From Propionibacterium sp. (lineage in GTDB: Bacteria; Actinomycetota; Actinomycetes; Propionibacteriales; Propionibacteriaceae), in NCBI GenBank assembly GCA_012517965.1, contig JAAYTZ010000113.1, positions 79,465-143,464 of the forward strand: 64,000 nucleotides of DNA. The letters are read 5' to 3'. The notes under the pieces were generated by a model. That model was not told the DNA's origin, did not search any database, and saw only the letters and a list, made by a program, of their open reading frames with translations. The translations under genes and the position numbers were made by a program. Below are positions 38,876 to 48,628 of this stretch, one piece after another; position 1 is the stretch's first letter, and each line of letters begins with the position of its first letter.

Positions 38876-39003
38876 CCGTGTCCGTCCAGGGGGTCGCCTC
38901 GCCGTCCCCGCCGCCGGTGGCCGATCACGGCAACGCACGATCCCACTTGGCCGGGTGTGATATGTATGCGGCGAGTTTGAACGGTGACGACAGGGAAGGG
39001 ACC

Positions 39004-39300
39004 ATGGCCACCGACTACGACGCCCCTCGCAAGACCGACGAGGAGAACGAAGACAGCCTGGAGGAGCTTAAGACCAGGCGCAACGACAAGAACTCGGGCA
39101 AGGTCGACGAGGACGAGGTCGAGGCTGCCGAGACGTTCGAACTGCCGGGCGCCGACCTTTCGCACGAGGAACTCACAGTGCGGGTGCTGCCCCGCCAGGC
39201 CGACGAGTTCACCTGCGCCTCCTGCTTCCTGGTGAAGCACCGCAGCCAGATCGCCCAGGAGAAGGACGGGCAGTACTACTGCGTGGACTGCGCGGGCTGA
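39004..39300 (+). CDS. DUF4193 zinc-ribbon protein
   Basis: A 98 aa actinobacterial protein. It starts MATDYDAPRKTDEENEDSLEELKTRR, the usual opening, and ends in a four-cysteine ribbon: CASC and CVDC, separated by about 20 residues. It is a well-conserved neighbour of the dut region (equivalent of Rv2699c). Its function is unproven. The ATG follows GGGAAGGG with a 3-base gap. An AT-rich TGATATGTATG lies about 40 bases upstream (38958-38968) and may be its promoter. Confidence 0.88.
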   Translation: MATDYDAPRKTDEENEDSLEELKTRRNDKNSGKVDEDEVEAAETFELPGADLSHEELTVRVLPRQADEFTCASCFLVKHRSQIAQEKDGQYYCVDCAG

Positions 39301-39315
39301 ACCCGGCCAAGGTGG

Positions 39316-39350
39316 CGAGGGGCGGCGTCCGGATCGGACGCCGCCCCTCG
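39316..39350. terminator. Long bidirectional hairpin after DUF4193
   Basis: Perfect 16-base stem (CGAGGGGCGGCGTCCG and its complement) with a 3-base loop, between the convergent DUF4193 and DUF4235 genes. Confidence 0.8.
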
Positions 39351-39371
39351 GCCGTCTGCTCGGCCGACGGC

Positions 39372-39668
39372 TCAGAAGCGCACGCTGACGGTGCGCATCG
39401 AACGGGCCGACTCCTCACCGCTGAACTTGAGCCACCGCTGGGCCGCGAACCTGTTGGCGGCCACCCCCAGGAGACCGATCCCCACGGCGTTGGCGAGCAC
39501 CCAGGCGAAGGCCTTCGCCTGGGGCACCGCCGGATCGTTCACCTGCGGCGGCTCCTCCCCGGTGATGGTGGTCCACGCCAGCTCGACGACCTTGTGGGCG
39601 ACGACGGCCGTCAGCGCTGCGACGCCGCCCGAGTAGGCGTTGAACATCAGGTTGCGGGTGACGCTCAT
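39372..39668 (-). CDS. DUF4235 small membrane protein
   Basis: A 98 aa protein with two membrane helices: GVAALTAVVAHKVVELAW and FAWVLANAVGIGLLGVAANRF, separated by a short polar loop. This is a common actinobacterial family of unknown function. ATG 39668 has GGAG 5 bases upstream; GTG at 39674 would add two residues. Confidence 0.82.
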   Translation of the reverse strand: MSVTRNLMFNAYSGGVAALTAVVAHKVVELAWTTITGEEPPQVNDPAVPQAKAFAWVLANAVGIGLLGVAANRFAAQRWLKFSGEESARSMRTVSVRF

Positions 39669-39750
39669 GGGCACTCCAGTAGGTCGGGGAGTCCGTCCGG
39701 CGGCCGCCGGGGGCGCTGACCATCCTAGGCCGCCGTCATGGGCGGCGCGC

Positions 39751-39756
39751 TAGGGT
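39751..39756 (+). promoter_or_regulatory. Leaderless -10 (TAGGGT) of the DUF3093-dut operon
   Basis: TAGGGT is followed by 8 bases and GTG at 39765. Confidence 0.5.
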
Positions 39757-39764
39757 GGGGACCC

Positions 39765-40262
39765 GTGACTGCGACCAGCGACCCTGCCGCGGCCGGGGGC
39801 CCGGTGTACGAAGAGCGGCTCACCGCACCGGCGTCCTACTGGGTGATCGGGCTCGTGGTGGGGGTCAGCACCGCGACCGCCGTGGGCTTCTACCTGGGGC
39901 CCTGGGTCGCCGTGGCCGCCGGCATCGCGGTGGCCGGCGGGCTGGTGTTCGCGTTGCTCGCCCTCGGTCACGTCCGCATCGTCGTCGACGACCGCGGGCT
40001 GGCGGTGGGGGCGGCCCTGCTCGAGTGGCCCTACCAGGGCGAGGCGGTCGCGCTCGACCCGGCGGCGGCCCGGGACCGGTTGGGCGCCGGCGCCGACGCC
40101 CGCGCCTTCGTGGTGGCCCGGCCCTACCTCCCCTCCGCCGTGCTGGTCCCGGTGGTGGACGCCGCCGACCCGCACCCCTACTGGCTCGTCTCCTCGCGCA
40201 ATCCGCGGCGGCTCGCGGCGGCGCTGGCGGCGGGACGCGCCGCGGGGGTGGAGCGCCGGTGA
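39765..40262 (+). CDS. DUF3093 membrane protein
   Basis: A 165 aa protein with two helices near the N-terminus (SYWVIGLVVGVSTATAVGFYL and VAVAAGIAVAGGLVFALLAL). A soluble part follows with LEWPYQGEAVALD and PYLPSAVLVPV, ending PYWLVSSRNPRRLAAAL. It is the conserved neighbour of dut in actinobacteria (Rv2698 type). Its stop overlaps the dut start by four bases (GTGA). Function unknown. Confidence 0.88.
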   Translation: MTATSDPAAAGGPVYEERLTAPASYWVIGLVVGVSTATAVGFYLGPWVAVAAGIAVAGGLVFALLALGHVRIVVDDRGLAVGAALLEWPYQGEAVALDPAAARDRLGAGADARAFVVARPYLPSAVLVPVVDAADPHPYWLVSSRNPRRLAAALAAGRAAGVERR

Positions 40263-40756
40263 CGGAGTCGGAGCCCGTCGTCCTCGTGCTTCGATTGGAC
40301 GCCGACCTGCCCCTGCCGCGCTACGCCCATCCGGGCGACGCCGGGGCCGACCTCTGCGCGCGGGAGACGGTCGTGCTCGCGCCCGGCGAACGGGCCCTCG
40401 TGCCGACGGGGATCGCCCTGGCGCTGCCCGACGGCTGGGCCGCGTTCGTGCACCCCCGTTCGGGGCTCGCCGCCCGCGACGGCATCACGATCGTGAACGC
40501 GCCCGGCACCGTGGACGCCGGCTACCGGGGCGAGATCATGGTGTGCCTCTTGAACACCGACCGGCACCGGACCGTCACCCTGGAACGCGGCGATCTGATC
40601 GCCCAGGTCGTCTTCCAACGGGTAGGACGGGCCTCGTTCGTCGAGGTGCCGGCGCTACCCTCAAGCGCACGAAGCGCCGACGGACATGGCTCCACCGGGG
40701 GGGTCAGCCGGTGGCGGACGGCCCCGGAAGCCGCGATCGAGGAGAAGAGCCAGTGA
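40259..40756 (+). CDS. dut: dUTP diphosphatase
   Basis: A 165 aa trimeric-type dUTPase that hydrolyses dUTP to dUMP, keeping uracil out of DNA. Motif I is HPGDAGADLCA, motif II is HPRSGLA, motif III is GTVDAGYRGEI with the general-base Asp, and motif IV is RGDLIAQVVF. Motif V is ARSADGHGSTG, close to the consensus RGxGGxGSTG but with changed spacing. It overlaps DUF3093 by four bases and DUF3710 by four bases, both as GTGA, so the three are one message. Confidence 0.95.
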   Translation: MTESEPVVLVLRLDADLPLPRYAHPGDAGADLCARETVVLAPGERALVPTGIALALPDGWAAFVHPRSGLAARDGITIVNAPGTVDAGYRGEIMVCLLNTDRHRTVTLERGDLIAQVVFQRVGRASFVEVPALPSSARSADGHGSTGGVSRWRTAPEAAIEEKSQ

Positions 40757-41538
40757 TCTTTGGACGCAGGAACCGCACCCCCCAGCCAACCGCGGAGGTC
40801 GCCGCGGAGGCGGACGAGGTCGCCCCGGCCGACCTCGACGTCGAGGCGGCGGACGCGGAGGCGCTCCAGGACGCCGAAGCAGACCTCGACGAGGGCGACG
40901 ACCTCGACGAGGACGACGACCGCGGCGAGGACGACGAGGACGACGACCTCGAGGAGGACGAGGACGACGACTTCCGGGCCGACGGGCCCTTCGACGCCTC
41001 GGAGGTCGACCTCGCCGGGGACGACGTGGCTCGCCTCGAGCTGGGCGTGCTGACGTTGACCCCCTTCGAGGGGATGAGCCTGCAGTTCCAGGGCGACCCT
41101 TCCTCGGGCACCGTGTACTCGGCGCTCGTCATGTTCGAGAACTCCGGGCTTCAACTGGAGGTCTTCGCGGCCCCGACCACGAGCGGCCTCGCCGCCGAAC
41201 TCCGCGAGGACACGATCGAGGAGGCGCAGCAGGCCGGCGGCAGCGCTGAGGTCACGATCGGCCCGTTCGGCAAGGAGATCAAGCGCGTGCTGCCGATGGA
41301 GGGGCCGGAGGGGGAGCAGCTCTTCCACGTGTCCCGCATCTGGCTGGTGGACGGCCCGCGCTGGCTGCTGCGGGGCACTCTGATGGGTCAGGCGTCGCTG
41401 GTCGAGGGCGAGGCGCCGCCGGCCGACGTCTTCGTCGAGTTCTTCCGCAACATCGTCGTGCACCGCGACGACGCCCCGCGGGTTCCGGGTGAGTTGTTGA
41501 CCCTGACCCTCCCGGAGTTGCCCGGGGTGGCGGGCTGA
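40753..41538 (+). CDS. DUF3710 protein
   Basis: A 261 aa protein. After MIFGRR the first 85 residues are highly acidic (long Asp/Glu runs), then a structured part begins with LELGVLTLTPFEGMSLQFQ. Conserved blocks are WLVDGPRWLLRGTLMGQA and FFRNIVVHRDDAPRVPGELL. It is the standard neighbour after dut (Rv2696c type). Role unknown. GTG 40753 has GGAGAAGAG upstream and overlaps the dut stop. Confidence 0.88.
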   Translation: MIFGRRNRTPQPTAEVAAEADEVAPADLDVEAADAEALQDAEADLDEGDDLDEDDDRGEDDEDDDLEEDEDDDFRADGPFDASEVDLAGDDVARLELGVLTLTPFEGMSLQFQGDPSSGTVYSALVMFENSGLQLEVFAAPTTSGLAAELREDTIEEAQQAGGSAEVTIGPFGKEIKRVLPMEGPEGEQLFHVSRIWLVDGPRWLLRGTLMGQASLVEGEAPPADVFVEFFRNIVVHRDDAPRVPGELLTLTLPELPGVAG

Positions 41539-41540
41539 CC

Positions 41541-41891
41541 ATGGCCGGCCTGCGCGCGTGGTGGCGCAACCGACACTCGCCCGAGCCCGGCGGCTGGGAG
41601 GACCGTCGGCGGGCCGACGAGCGGGCCACGCCCGATCGGATCGCCGACTGCGCCGACCGGCAGTTGGTCCGCCTCCGCGGCACCATCGAGTCGTTGACGG
41701 TGCAGCCCCGCGAGACCGCGAACTGGCTGGAGGCCAGCCTGGTGGACGGCACCGGCACCGTGACGCTGATCTGGATGGGCCGGCACGAGATCCCGGGCAT
41801 CGAGGTGGGCCGGGACATGAGCGTCGAGGGAAGGATCTCGATCGTCGACGGCGAACGCCGGATCTACAACCCCTACTACACCCTCCGCTGA
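41541..41891 (+). CDS. OB-fold nucleic acid-binding protein
   Basis: A 116 aa protein with an OB-fold from about residue 40: VRLRGTIESLTVQPRE, then LEASLVDGTGTVTLIWMGRHEIPGIEVGRDMSVEGRISIVDGERRIYNPYY. It resembles the single-domain tRNA-anticodon-binding OB proteins beside DUF3710 in actinobacteria (Rv2694c type). It follows DUF3710 after 2 bases, so it closes the dut operon. A nucleic-acid role is inferred from the fold. Confidence 0.85.
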   Translation: MAGLRAWWRNRHSPEPGGWEDRRRADERATPDRIADCADRQLVRLRGTIESLTVQPRETANWLEASLVDGTGTVTLIWMGRHEIPGIEVGRDMSVEGRISIVDGERRIYNPYYTLR

Positions 41892-41926
41892 GCCGGACGC
41901 CGGCCCGCCGGTTCGCCGCCCGCCGC

Positions 41927-42613
41927 CTATTCGCCCTCGACCGGCGCGCGCCGCACGCTGGGGGCCAGGTACCGGGCGAGGTCGAGTTCGTGGGTGGCGT
42001 CCCCGACGAACAGCAGTTCGTCCCCGCCCTCGACGGTGCCGTCCCGTTGGGGGGCGCCGGCCTGGCCGCCGCGGATGACGGCCACCAGGACGAAGTCGCC
42101 CGGAAGGGCGAGGTCGGCGATGCGCTGCCCGACCCGGGGACTGTCGTACGGCAGGGTCATCTCGACCAGGTTCGCGTGGCCGCCCCGGAAGCTGAAGAGG
42201 CGGACGAGGTCGCCGACCGTGACGGCCTCCTCGACCAGCGCACTCATCAGGCGCGGGGTCGACACCGCGACATCCACGCCCCAGACGTCGTCGAACATCC
42301 ACTCGTTGCTGGGGTGGTTGACCCGGGCCACCGTGCGCGGCACGGAGAACTCGGTCTTGGCCAGCAGGGAGTGCACGAGGTTGGCCTTGTCGTCGCCGGT
42401 GGCGGCGATGGCCACGTCGCACTGGTCGATCCGGGCCTCCTCCAGGGAGTCGACCTCGCAGGCGTCCGCGAGCAGCCAGTCGGCGCCGGGCACGCTCTCG
42501 GTCTTGATGGCGGCGGGGTCGCGGTCGATCAGGAGCACCTTGTGGCCGTTGGCCAGCAGTTCGCGGGCGATGGAGCGGCCCACGTTGCCGGCGCCGGCGA
42601 TGGCTACGCGCAT
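41927..42613 (-). CDS. ceoC: TrkA/CeoC-type potassium uptake regulator
   Basis: A 228 aa RCK protein. The Rossmann loop is MRVAIAGAGNVGRSIARELL, and the acidic end of strand 2 is LLIDRDP, as in NAD-binding TrkA-N. The TrkA-C part starts about residue 140 (LVEMTLPYDSPRVGQRI). It would gate a Trk-type potassium channel; no channel gene is seen in the window. It lies 14 bases after its partner ceoB-like gene. ATG 42613 has GAGGAA. Confidence 0.88.
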   Translation of the reverse strand: MRVAIAGAGNVGRSIARELLANGHKVLLIDRDPAAIKTESVPGADWLLADACEVDSLEEARIDQCDVAIAATGDDKANLVHSLLAKTEFSVPRTVARVNHPSNEWMFDDVWGVDVAVSTPRLMSALVEEAVTVGDLVRLFSFRGGHANLVEMTLPYDSPRVGQRIADLALPGDFVLVAVIRGGQAGAPQRDGTVEGGDELLFVGDATHELDLARYLAPSVRRAPVEGE

Positions 42614-42627
42614 GGTTCCTCGGCTCC

Positions 42628-43290
42628 TCAGTGCTTGGCCGGCGGGCTGCCGAGCAGTTCCTCGATGGTCGCCACGTCCTCGTTGGCGCAGGCGGCGTAG
42701 ACGAGATCGCCGTCCTGCAGGATCGTCGCGGCGTCCGGCACGATGCCCTTGCCGAACCGCAGCAGGAACGGGATGGGGGCGCGGATCACCCCCTGGATGT
42801 CGCCGATCCGGCGGCCGACCCAGCCGACGTGGGTCGACACCTGGATCAGCCGGACGGCGCCCGACGGGTCGCGCCACTGCGGTTCCGAACCCTCGGGCAG
42901 CAGCCTGCGCAGCACCTGGTCGGCCGCCCACCGGACGGTCGCCACCGACGGGATGCCGAGCCGCTCGTACACCTCGGCGCGGCCCTGGTCGTAGATGCGG
43001 GCCACGACGTTCGCGATCCCGTAGGTCTCGCGGACCACGCGCGCGGCCAGGATGTTGGAGTTGTCGCCGCTGGAGACGGCCGCGAAGCCGTCGGCGTCCC
43101 GGATGCCGGCCGTCTCGAGGACGCGCCGGTCGAAGCCCACGCCGCGCACGGTCTTGCCGCGGAAGGTCGGGCCCAGCCGCCGGAAGGCGTCCGGATCGAG
43201 GTCGATGACGGCGACCGTGTGGCCGCGACGCTCCAGGCTCCGGGCGAGCGACGAGCCGACCCGGCCACAGCCCATGATGACGACGTGCAA
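42628..43290 (-). CDS. ceoB: TrkA/CeoB-type potassium uptake regulator
   Basis: A 220 aa RCK protein with the Rossmann opening HVVIMGCGRVGSSLARSLERRGHTVAVIDLD and a TrkA-C tail. The start is TTG at 43290: homologues start HVVIMGCGRVG, an AAAGG lies 7 bases upstream, and no ATG or GTG fits before it. The two RCK genes form an operon. In Mycobacterium the equivalent ceoB/ceoC pair lies in the same dut neighbourhood. Confidence 0.88.
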   Translation of the reverse strand: MHVVIMGCGRVGSSLARSLERRGHTVAVIDLDPDAFRRLGPTFRGKTVRGVGFDRRVLETAGIRDADGFAAVSSGDNSNILAARVVRETYGIANVVARIYDQGRAEVYERLGIPSVATVRWAADQVLRRLLPEGSEPQWRDPSGAVRLIQVSTHVGWVGRRIGDIQGVIRAPIPFLLRFGKGIVPDAATILQDGDLVYAACANEDVATIEELLGSPPAKH

Positions 43291-43340
43291 CGAGGTGCCT
43301 TTCGAGACGGGCGCCGGCCGGAGGGCGCCGACCGGCGGGG

Positions 43341-43346
43341 TAGAGT
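43341..43346 (+). promoter_or_regulatory. Leaderless -10 (TAGAGT) of the RNA methyltransferase gene
   Basis: TAGAGT is followed by 8 bases and GTG at 43355. Confidence 0.5.
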
Positions 43347-43354
43347 CTAACGCC

Positions 43355-44548
43355 GTGCATGACGGCGACGCTCCGCTCCGCCGACCGGCCCGCACCACGG
43401 ACGCCGACGCGGGGCCGCGCGTGGGCGACGAGGTGACCGTTCCGATCGGGCCCGTGGCCCACGGCGGCCACTGGGTCGCCCGACACGACGGCCGGGTGAT
43501 CTTCGTCCGGGGCGCGCTGACCGGCGAACGGGTGCGCGTCCGGATCACGGCCGTGGCCGCCCGTCATCTGTTCGGGGACGCCGTCGAGGTGCTGGAGCCC
43601 GCCGGCGAGCGGGTCGACCCGCCGTGCCCGATCGCGGCCCGGTGCGGCGGCTGCGACTTCCAGCACGTCGCCCCCGATCACCAGGCAGAGCTCAAGCGGC
43701 GGGTCGTGGCCGAGCAGCTGCGCCGGTTGGCCGGGTTCGAGTGGGCCGGGGACGTCGAGTCGGTGCCTCCGCTGCTCGGCTGGCGCACCCGGGTGCGCTA
43801 TCACGCCGGGCCCGAGGGCTGGGGCATGCACCCGCCCCGCTCGCACGCCGTGACCCCCCTGCCCCCGCAGGGCTGCCTGATCGCGGGGCTCGGGCTGGGG
43901 CGTCCGCCCGCCCCGCCGGCGCCCGGCGTCGACCAGGTGCGGGGAGTCTCCGCCGCCGACGGCGTCCGATGGCTGCTGGGCGACGAGGACGCCGTCGTGC
44001 GGGAGCGCGCGGACGGCCACGACTATGAGGTGCGTGGGGACGGCTTCTGGCAGGTCCCCCCCCCCCCCCGCGCCGCCGACACCCTGGTGGACGCCGTCCT
44101 CGCCGGCCTGCGGCCCCGGGCGGGGGAGCGGGCCTTCGATCTCTACTGCGGCGTCGGCCTCTTCGCGGGGGCGCTCGCGCGCCGCGGCGTCCGGGTGACG
44201 GGGGTCGAGGGCGACCGGGCCGCGGTGGCCCTCGCCCGGCGCAACGTCCCGGAGGCCCGCTTCCACGCGGGCTCCGTCGACCGGGTGCTGGCGCGGCTGC
44301 CCGACCGGGTCGATCTGGTGGTGCTGGACCCGCCGCGCGCAGGCGCCGGCGCCCGGGTCCTGGACGCCGTGCTCCGGCGGCGTCCCCGGGCGGTCGCGTA
44401 CGTGGCCTGCGACCCGGCGGCGCTGGGCCGGGACCTGGGGCGGGCGCGCGCGCAGGGCTGGCGGGTGGCAGGGGTGCGGGCGTTCGACCTGTTCGGGATG
44501 ACCCATCACGTCGAGTGCGTCGCCGTGCTGGAAGCTGGGCCCGCGTGA
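43355..44548 (+). CDS. TrmA/RlmD-family RNA (uracil-5) methyltransferase
   Basis: A 397 aa SAM-dependent enzyme. A TRAM domain opens the protein (RVGDEVTVPIGPVAHGGHWVAR to about 75). The Fe-S-type cysteines are in PPCPIAARCGGCDFQ. The methyltransferase part has DLYCGVGLFAGALA (SAM loop), VVLDPPRAGAGARVL, and the catalytic Cys in AYVACDPAALGRD. It methylates uracil in tRNA or rRNA; which one is not known. GTG 43355 follows a TAGAGT hexamer. Residues 234-237 are four prolines encoded by a 14-base C run, where relatives have a short His-Pro type turn. It ends in a GTGA overlap with the next gene. Confidence 0.88.
   Translation: MHDGDAPLRRPARTTDADAGPRVGDEVTVPIGPVAHGGHWVARHDGRVIFVRGALTGERVRVRITAVAARHLFGDAVEVLEPAGERVDPPCPIAARCGGCDFQHVAPDHQAELKRRVVAEQLRRLAGFEWAGDVESVPPLLGWRTRVRYHAGPEGWGMHPPRSHAVTPLPPQGCLIAGLGLGRPPAPPAPGVDQVRGVSAADGVRWLLGDEDAVVRERADGHDYEVRGDGFWQVPPPPRAADTLVDAVLAGLRPRAGERAFDLYCGVGLFAGALARRGVRVTGVEGDRAAVALARRNVPEARFHAGSVDRVLARLPDRVDLVVLDPPRAGAGARVLDAVLRRRPRAVAYVACDPAALGRDLGRARAQGWRVAGVRAFDLFGMTHHVECVAVLEAGPA
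44056..44069 (+). repeat. Homopolymer of 14 C inside the methyltransferase gene
   Basis: Fourteen consecutive C bases encode Pro-Pro-Pro-Pro in frame after GFWQV. Length change by one base would frameshift the gene. It could be a phase-variable tract or a sequencing artefact. Confidence 0.8.
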
Positions 44549-44763
44549 GTAGGGTGCCGCCGCAGCCGCGCTGCCCCGTCCGGCCCGGCGAATACTGCAC
44601 GCTGTGCCAGATGGGGGTCACCGGACCGGCCGACTGCGGCCTGGTGTACCTGGTCTTCGACGACACGGACTTCGACGACGCGGACTTCGACTCAACCACC
44701 CCGGACGGGGAGGACCGGGCCAAAATGGGGGAACAGCAGCCGAAGTCACCGGACCAGGGGTAG
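44545..44763 (+). CDS. Small Cys-rich protein, DUF6767-like
   Basis: A 72 aa protein opening with [33 protein letters not shown], with four cysteines that could bind metal, then an acidic tail ([12 protein letters not shown]). It resembles small actinobacterial proteins often annotated as DUF6767; I am not certain of the family number. GTG 44545 overlaps the methyltransferase stop (GTGA), so it belongs to the same message. Function unknown. Confidence 0.65.
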   Translation: MSRVPPQPRCPVRPGEYCTLCQMGVTGPADCGLVYLVFDDTDFDDADFDSTTPDGEDRAKMGEQQPKSPDQG

Positions 44764-44779
44764 TATCTCGACGTCGAGA
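44761..44779 (+). promoter_or_regulatory. acn promoter with overlapping palindromic operator
   Basis: TAGTAT (44761-44766) is a good -10. Its last base begins a perfect 14-base palindrome, TCTCGACGTCGAGA (44766-44779), which covers the likely start site. A repressor there would block transcription. The aconitase ATG is at 44813, with CCAGGAG 8 bases before it, so this is a leadered message of about 40 bases. Confidence 0.6.
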
Positions 44780-44812
44780 CAATCCCGTCAGGACGAACCA
44801 GGAGTGGACCGC

Positions 44813-47488
<2,676 letters not shown>

Positions 47489-47499
47489 CCATGCGAGGC

Positions 47500-47534
47500 G
47501 CGAGGGGTCCCGGCCACCCGCCGGGGCCCCTCGC
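47500..47534 (+). terminator. Hairpin after acnA
   Basis: A 14-base stem (GCGAGGGGTCCCGG with CCGGGGCCCCTCGC, one G-T pair) and a 7-base loop. No T tract. Confidence 0.7.
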
Positions 47535-47582
47535 CGCGTGCGGGACGCGCCCTAGCATGGCGGGCAGCCGAAGGAGGACGCA

Positions 47583-48089
47583 GTGGGACGGAAGCGGGCC
47601 GAACGGCCCCTGGCGGCGCGGCCGGCCGACGCGGAGCCGCGGGGCGACGCGCCCGTCGGCGGCGCTCGGGTCGCCTGGGCCCAGCTCGCCGGCCTGCTGG
47701 CGCTCGTGGTCGCCGGGCTCGGGTTCGCGGTGAGCGACGTGGTCCAGGCCGCACGGTGCGACAGCGACGACGTGACCTGCACGCTCGGCACCTACCTGGT
47801 GGGCACGCTCGTCAGCGCCGTGGCGGGTCTCGCGATCGTCGCCCGGGTGTTCCGGTTGGGCTGGGAGTGGGCGCTCGTGGTCGCGTCGGTCGTCCTCGCC
47901 CTGCCCCTGCTGTTGGACCTGGCCGGGAACTGGGCGTGGCTCGCGGCCGCACTCGCGCCGACGCTGGGCGCACTGCTCACCCTGGACGGGCGGCAGCGGC
48001 CCCGCTGGCGTCCGGTTGCGATCGGGGTCGGCTGCGGGCTGGCTCTGGCCGTCGTGGCGCTGTGGACGTTCTTCCCACCCGGGGGTTGA
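47583..48089 (+). CDS. Membrane protein of unknown function, 168 aa
   Basis: Four membrane helices are evident: AQLAGLLALVVAGLGFAVSDV, YLVGTLVSAVAGLAIVARV, WALVVASVVLALPLLLDLAG and a last segment ending GCGLALAVVALWTF. A short cysteine loop (CDSDDVTC) lies between helices 1 and 2. No family is recognised. GTG 47583 has AAGGAGG 5 bases upstream, and TAGCAT lies about 30 bases before. Confidence 0.7.
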   Translation: MGRKRAERPLAARPADAEPRGDAPVGGARVAWAQLAGLLALVVAGLGFAVSDVVQAARCDSDDVTCTLGTYLVGTLVSAVAGLAIVARVFRLGWEWALVVASVVLALPLLLDLAGNWAWLAAALAPTLGALLTLDGRQRPRWRPVAIGVGCGLALAVVALWTFFPPGG

Positions 48090-48114
48090 ATCTATCGAAC
48101 ACCTGTTCTAATCT
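48086..48114 (+). promoter_or_regulatory. SOS-regulated promoter (LexA box)
   Basis: TTGAAT (48086-48091) and TAATCT (48109-48114) are 17 bases apart, a full promoter. Between and overlapping them is TCGAACACCTGTTCTA (48095-48110), one mismatch from the Gram-positive/actinobacterial LexA box TCGAAC-N4-GTTCGA. LexA binding there would block the -10. The gene that follows starts at 48144 with CGGGAGG before it. Confidence 0.75.
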
Positions 48115-48143
48115 GTGGCCCTGGACGAGCTCCGGGAGGTGCC

Positions 48144-48560
48144 ATGCAGACAACCGGCCGTCTCCACCCGGCCGACGCGGTGGAGAACCAGACCACGCTC
48201 TACGTTCCGCCGGGCTGGCCGGCCGCGGTGCGCCCGCCCGGCGCCCCCGACTGGGAACGCACGGCCGTTGCCTTCCTGCTCGACTGCTGCCCGCCCGACT
48301 TCCGGCGGTACCCGGTGCTGCGCCGCCACCCGGTGATCCTCGCCCGGTTCGCCGCCGCAGCGGTGGCGGCCCAGGGGCAGGCCTGTCGGGCGGGGCTGGG
48401 CACCTGCCGGGCCGACCTGGCCGGCTTCGTCCCCCCGGACGCCGTCGAGGCAGCCACGGCGGCCTGGCAGGAACAGGAAGCGGCCCTGCGGCGTACCGCC
48501 CGGGAGGTGGCGTTGGTCGAGGGGGCGCTGCGGGGCCGGGTCTACGTGCGCAAGCTCTGA
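48144..48560 (+). CDS. Conserved actinobacterial hypothetical protein, likely SOS-induced
   Basis: A 138 aa cytosolic protein. Text such as PDWERTAVAFLLDCCPPDFRRYPVLRRHPVILARFAAAAVAAQ followed by a helical part ending VALVEGALRGRVYVRKL looks like a conserved helical family found across actinobacteria. I do not know its function. Its promoter carries a near-perfect LexA box, so it is probably induced by DNA damage. ATG 48144 has CGGGAGG. It lies just before dxs, which has its own promoter. Confidence 0.7.
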   Translation: MQTTGRLHPADAVENQTTLYVPPGWPAAVRPPGAPDWERTAVAFLLDCCPPDFRRYPVLRRHPVILARFAAAAVAAQGQACRAGLGTCRADLAGFVPPDAVEAATAAWQEQEAALRRTAREVALVEGALRGRVYVRKL

Positions 48561-48580
48561 CCTCGGAGCCTGCGCGCGGG

Positions 48581-48606
48581 CCCGGCCCGCCGCAGGGCGG
48601 GCTGGG
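48581..48606 (+). terminator. Hairpin before dxs
   Basis: CCCGGCCCGCC pairs with GGCGGGCTGGG (one G-T pair), stem 11, loop 4. It may end the SOS gene transcript. The dxs -10 begins 11 bases after it. Confidence 0.5.
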
Positions 48607-48616
48607 GGCCGCCGGG

Positions 48617-48622
48617 TAGAGT
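48617..48622 (+). promoter_or_regulatory. Leaderless -10 (TAGAGT) of dxs
   Basis: TAGAGT is followed by 6 bases and ATG at 48629. Confidence 0.5.
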
Positions 48623-48628
48623 GGCGGC

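Noticed and set aside
40860-40980. Repetitive GAC/GAG stretch, at first sight a repeat array
   Set aside because: It encodes the acidic N-terminus of DUF3710 in frame; there are no spacers, so no CRISPR.
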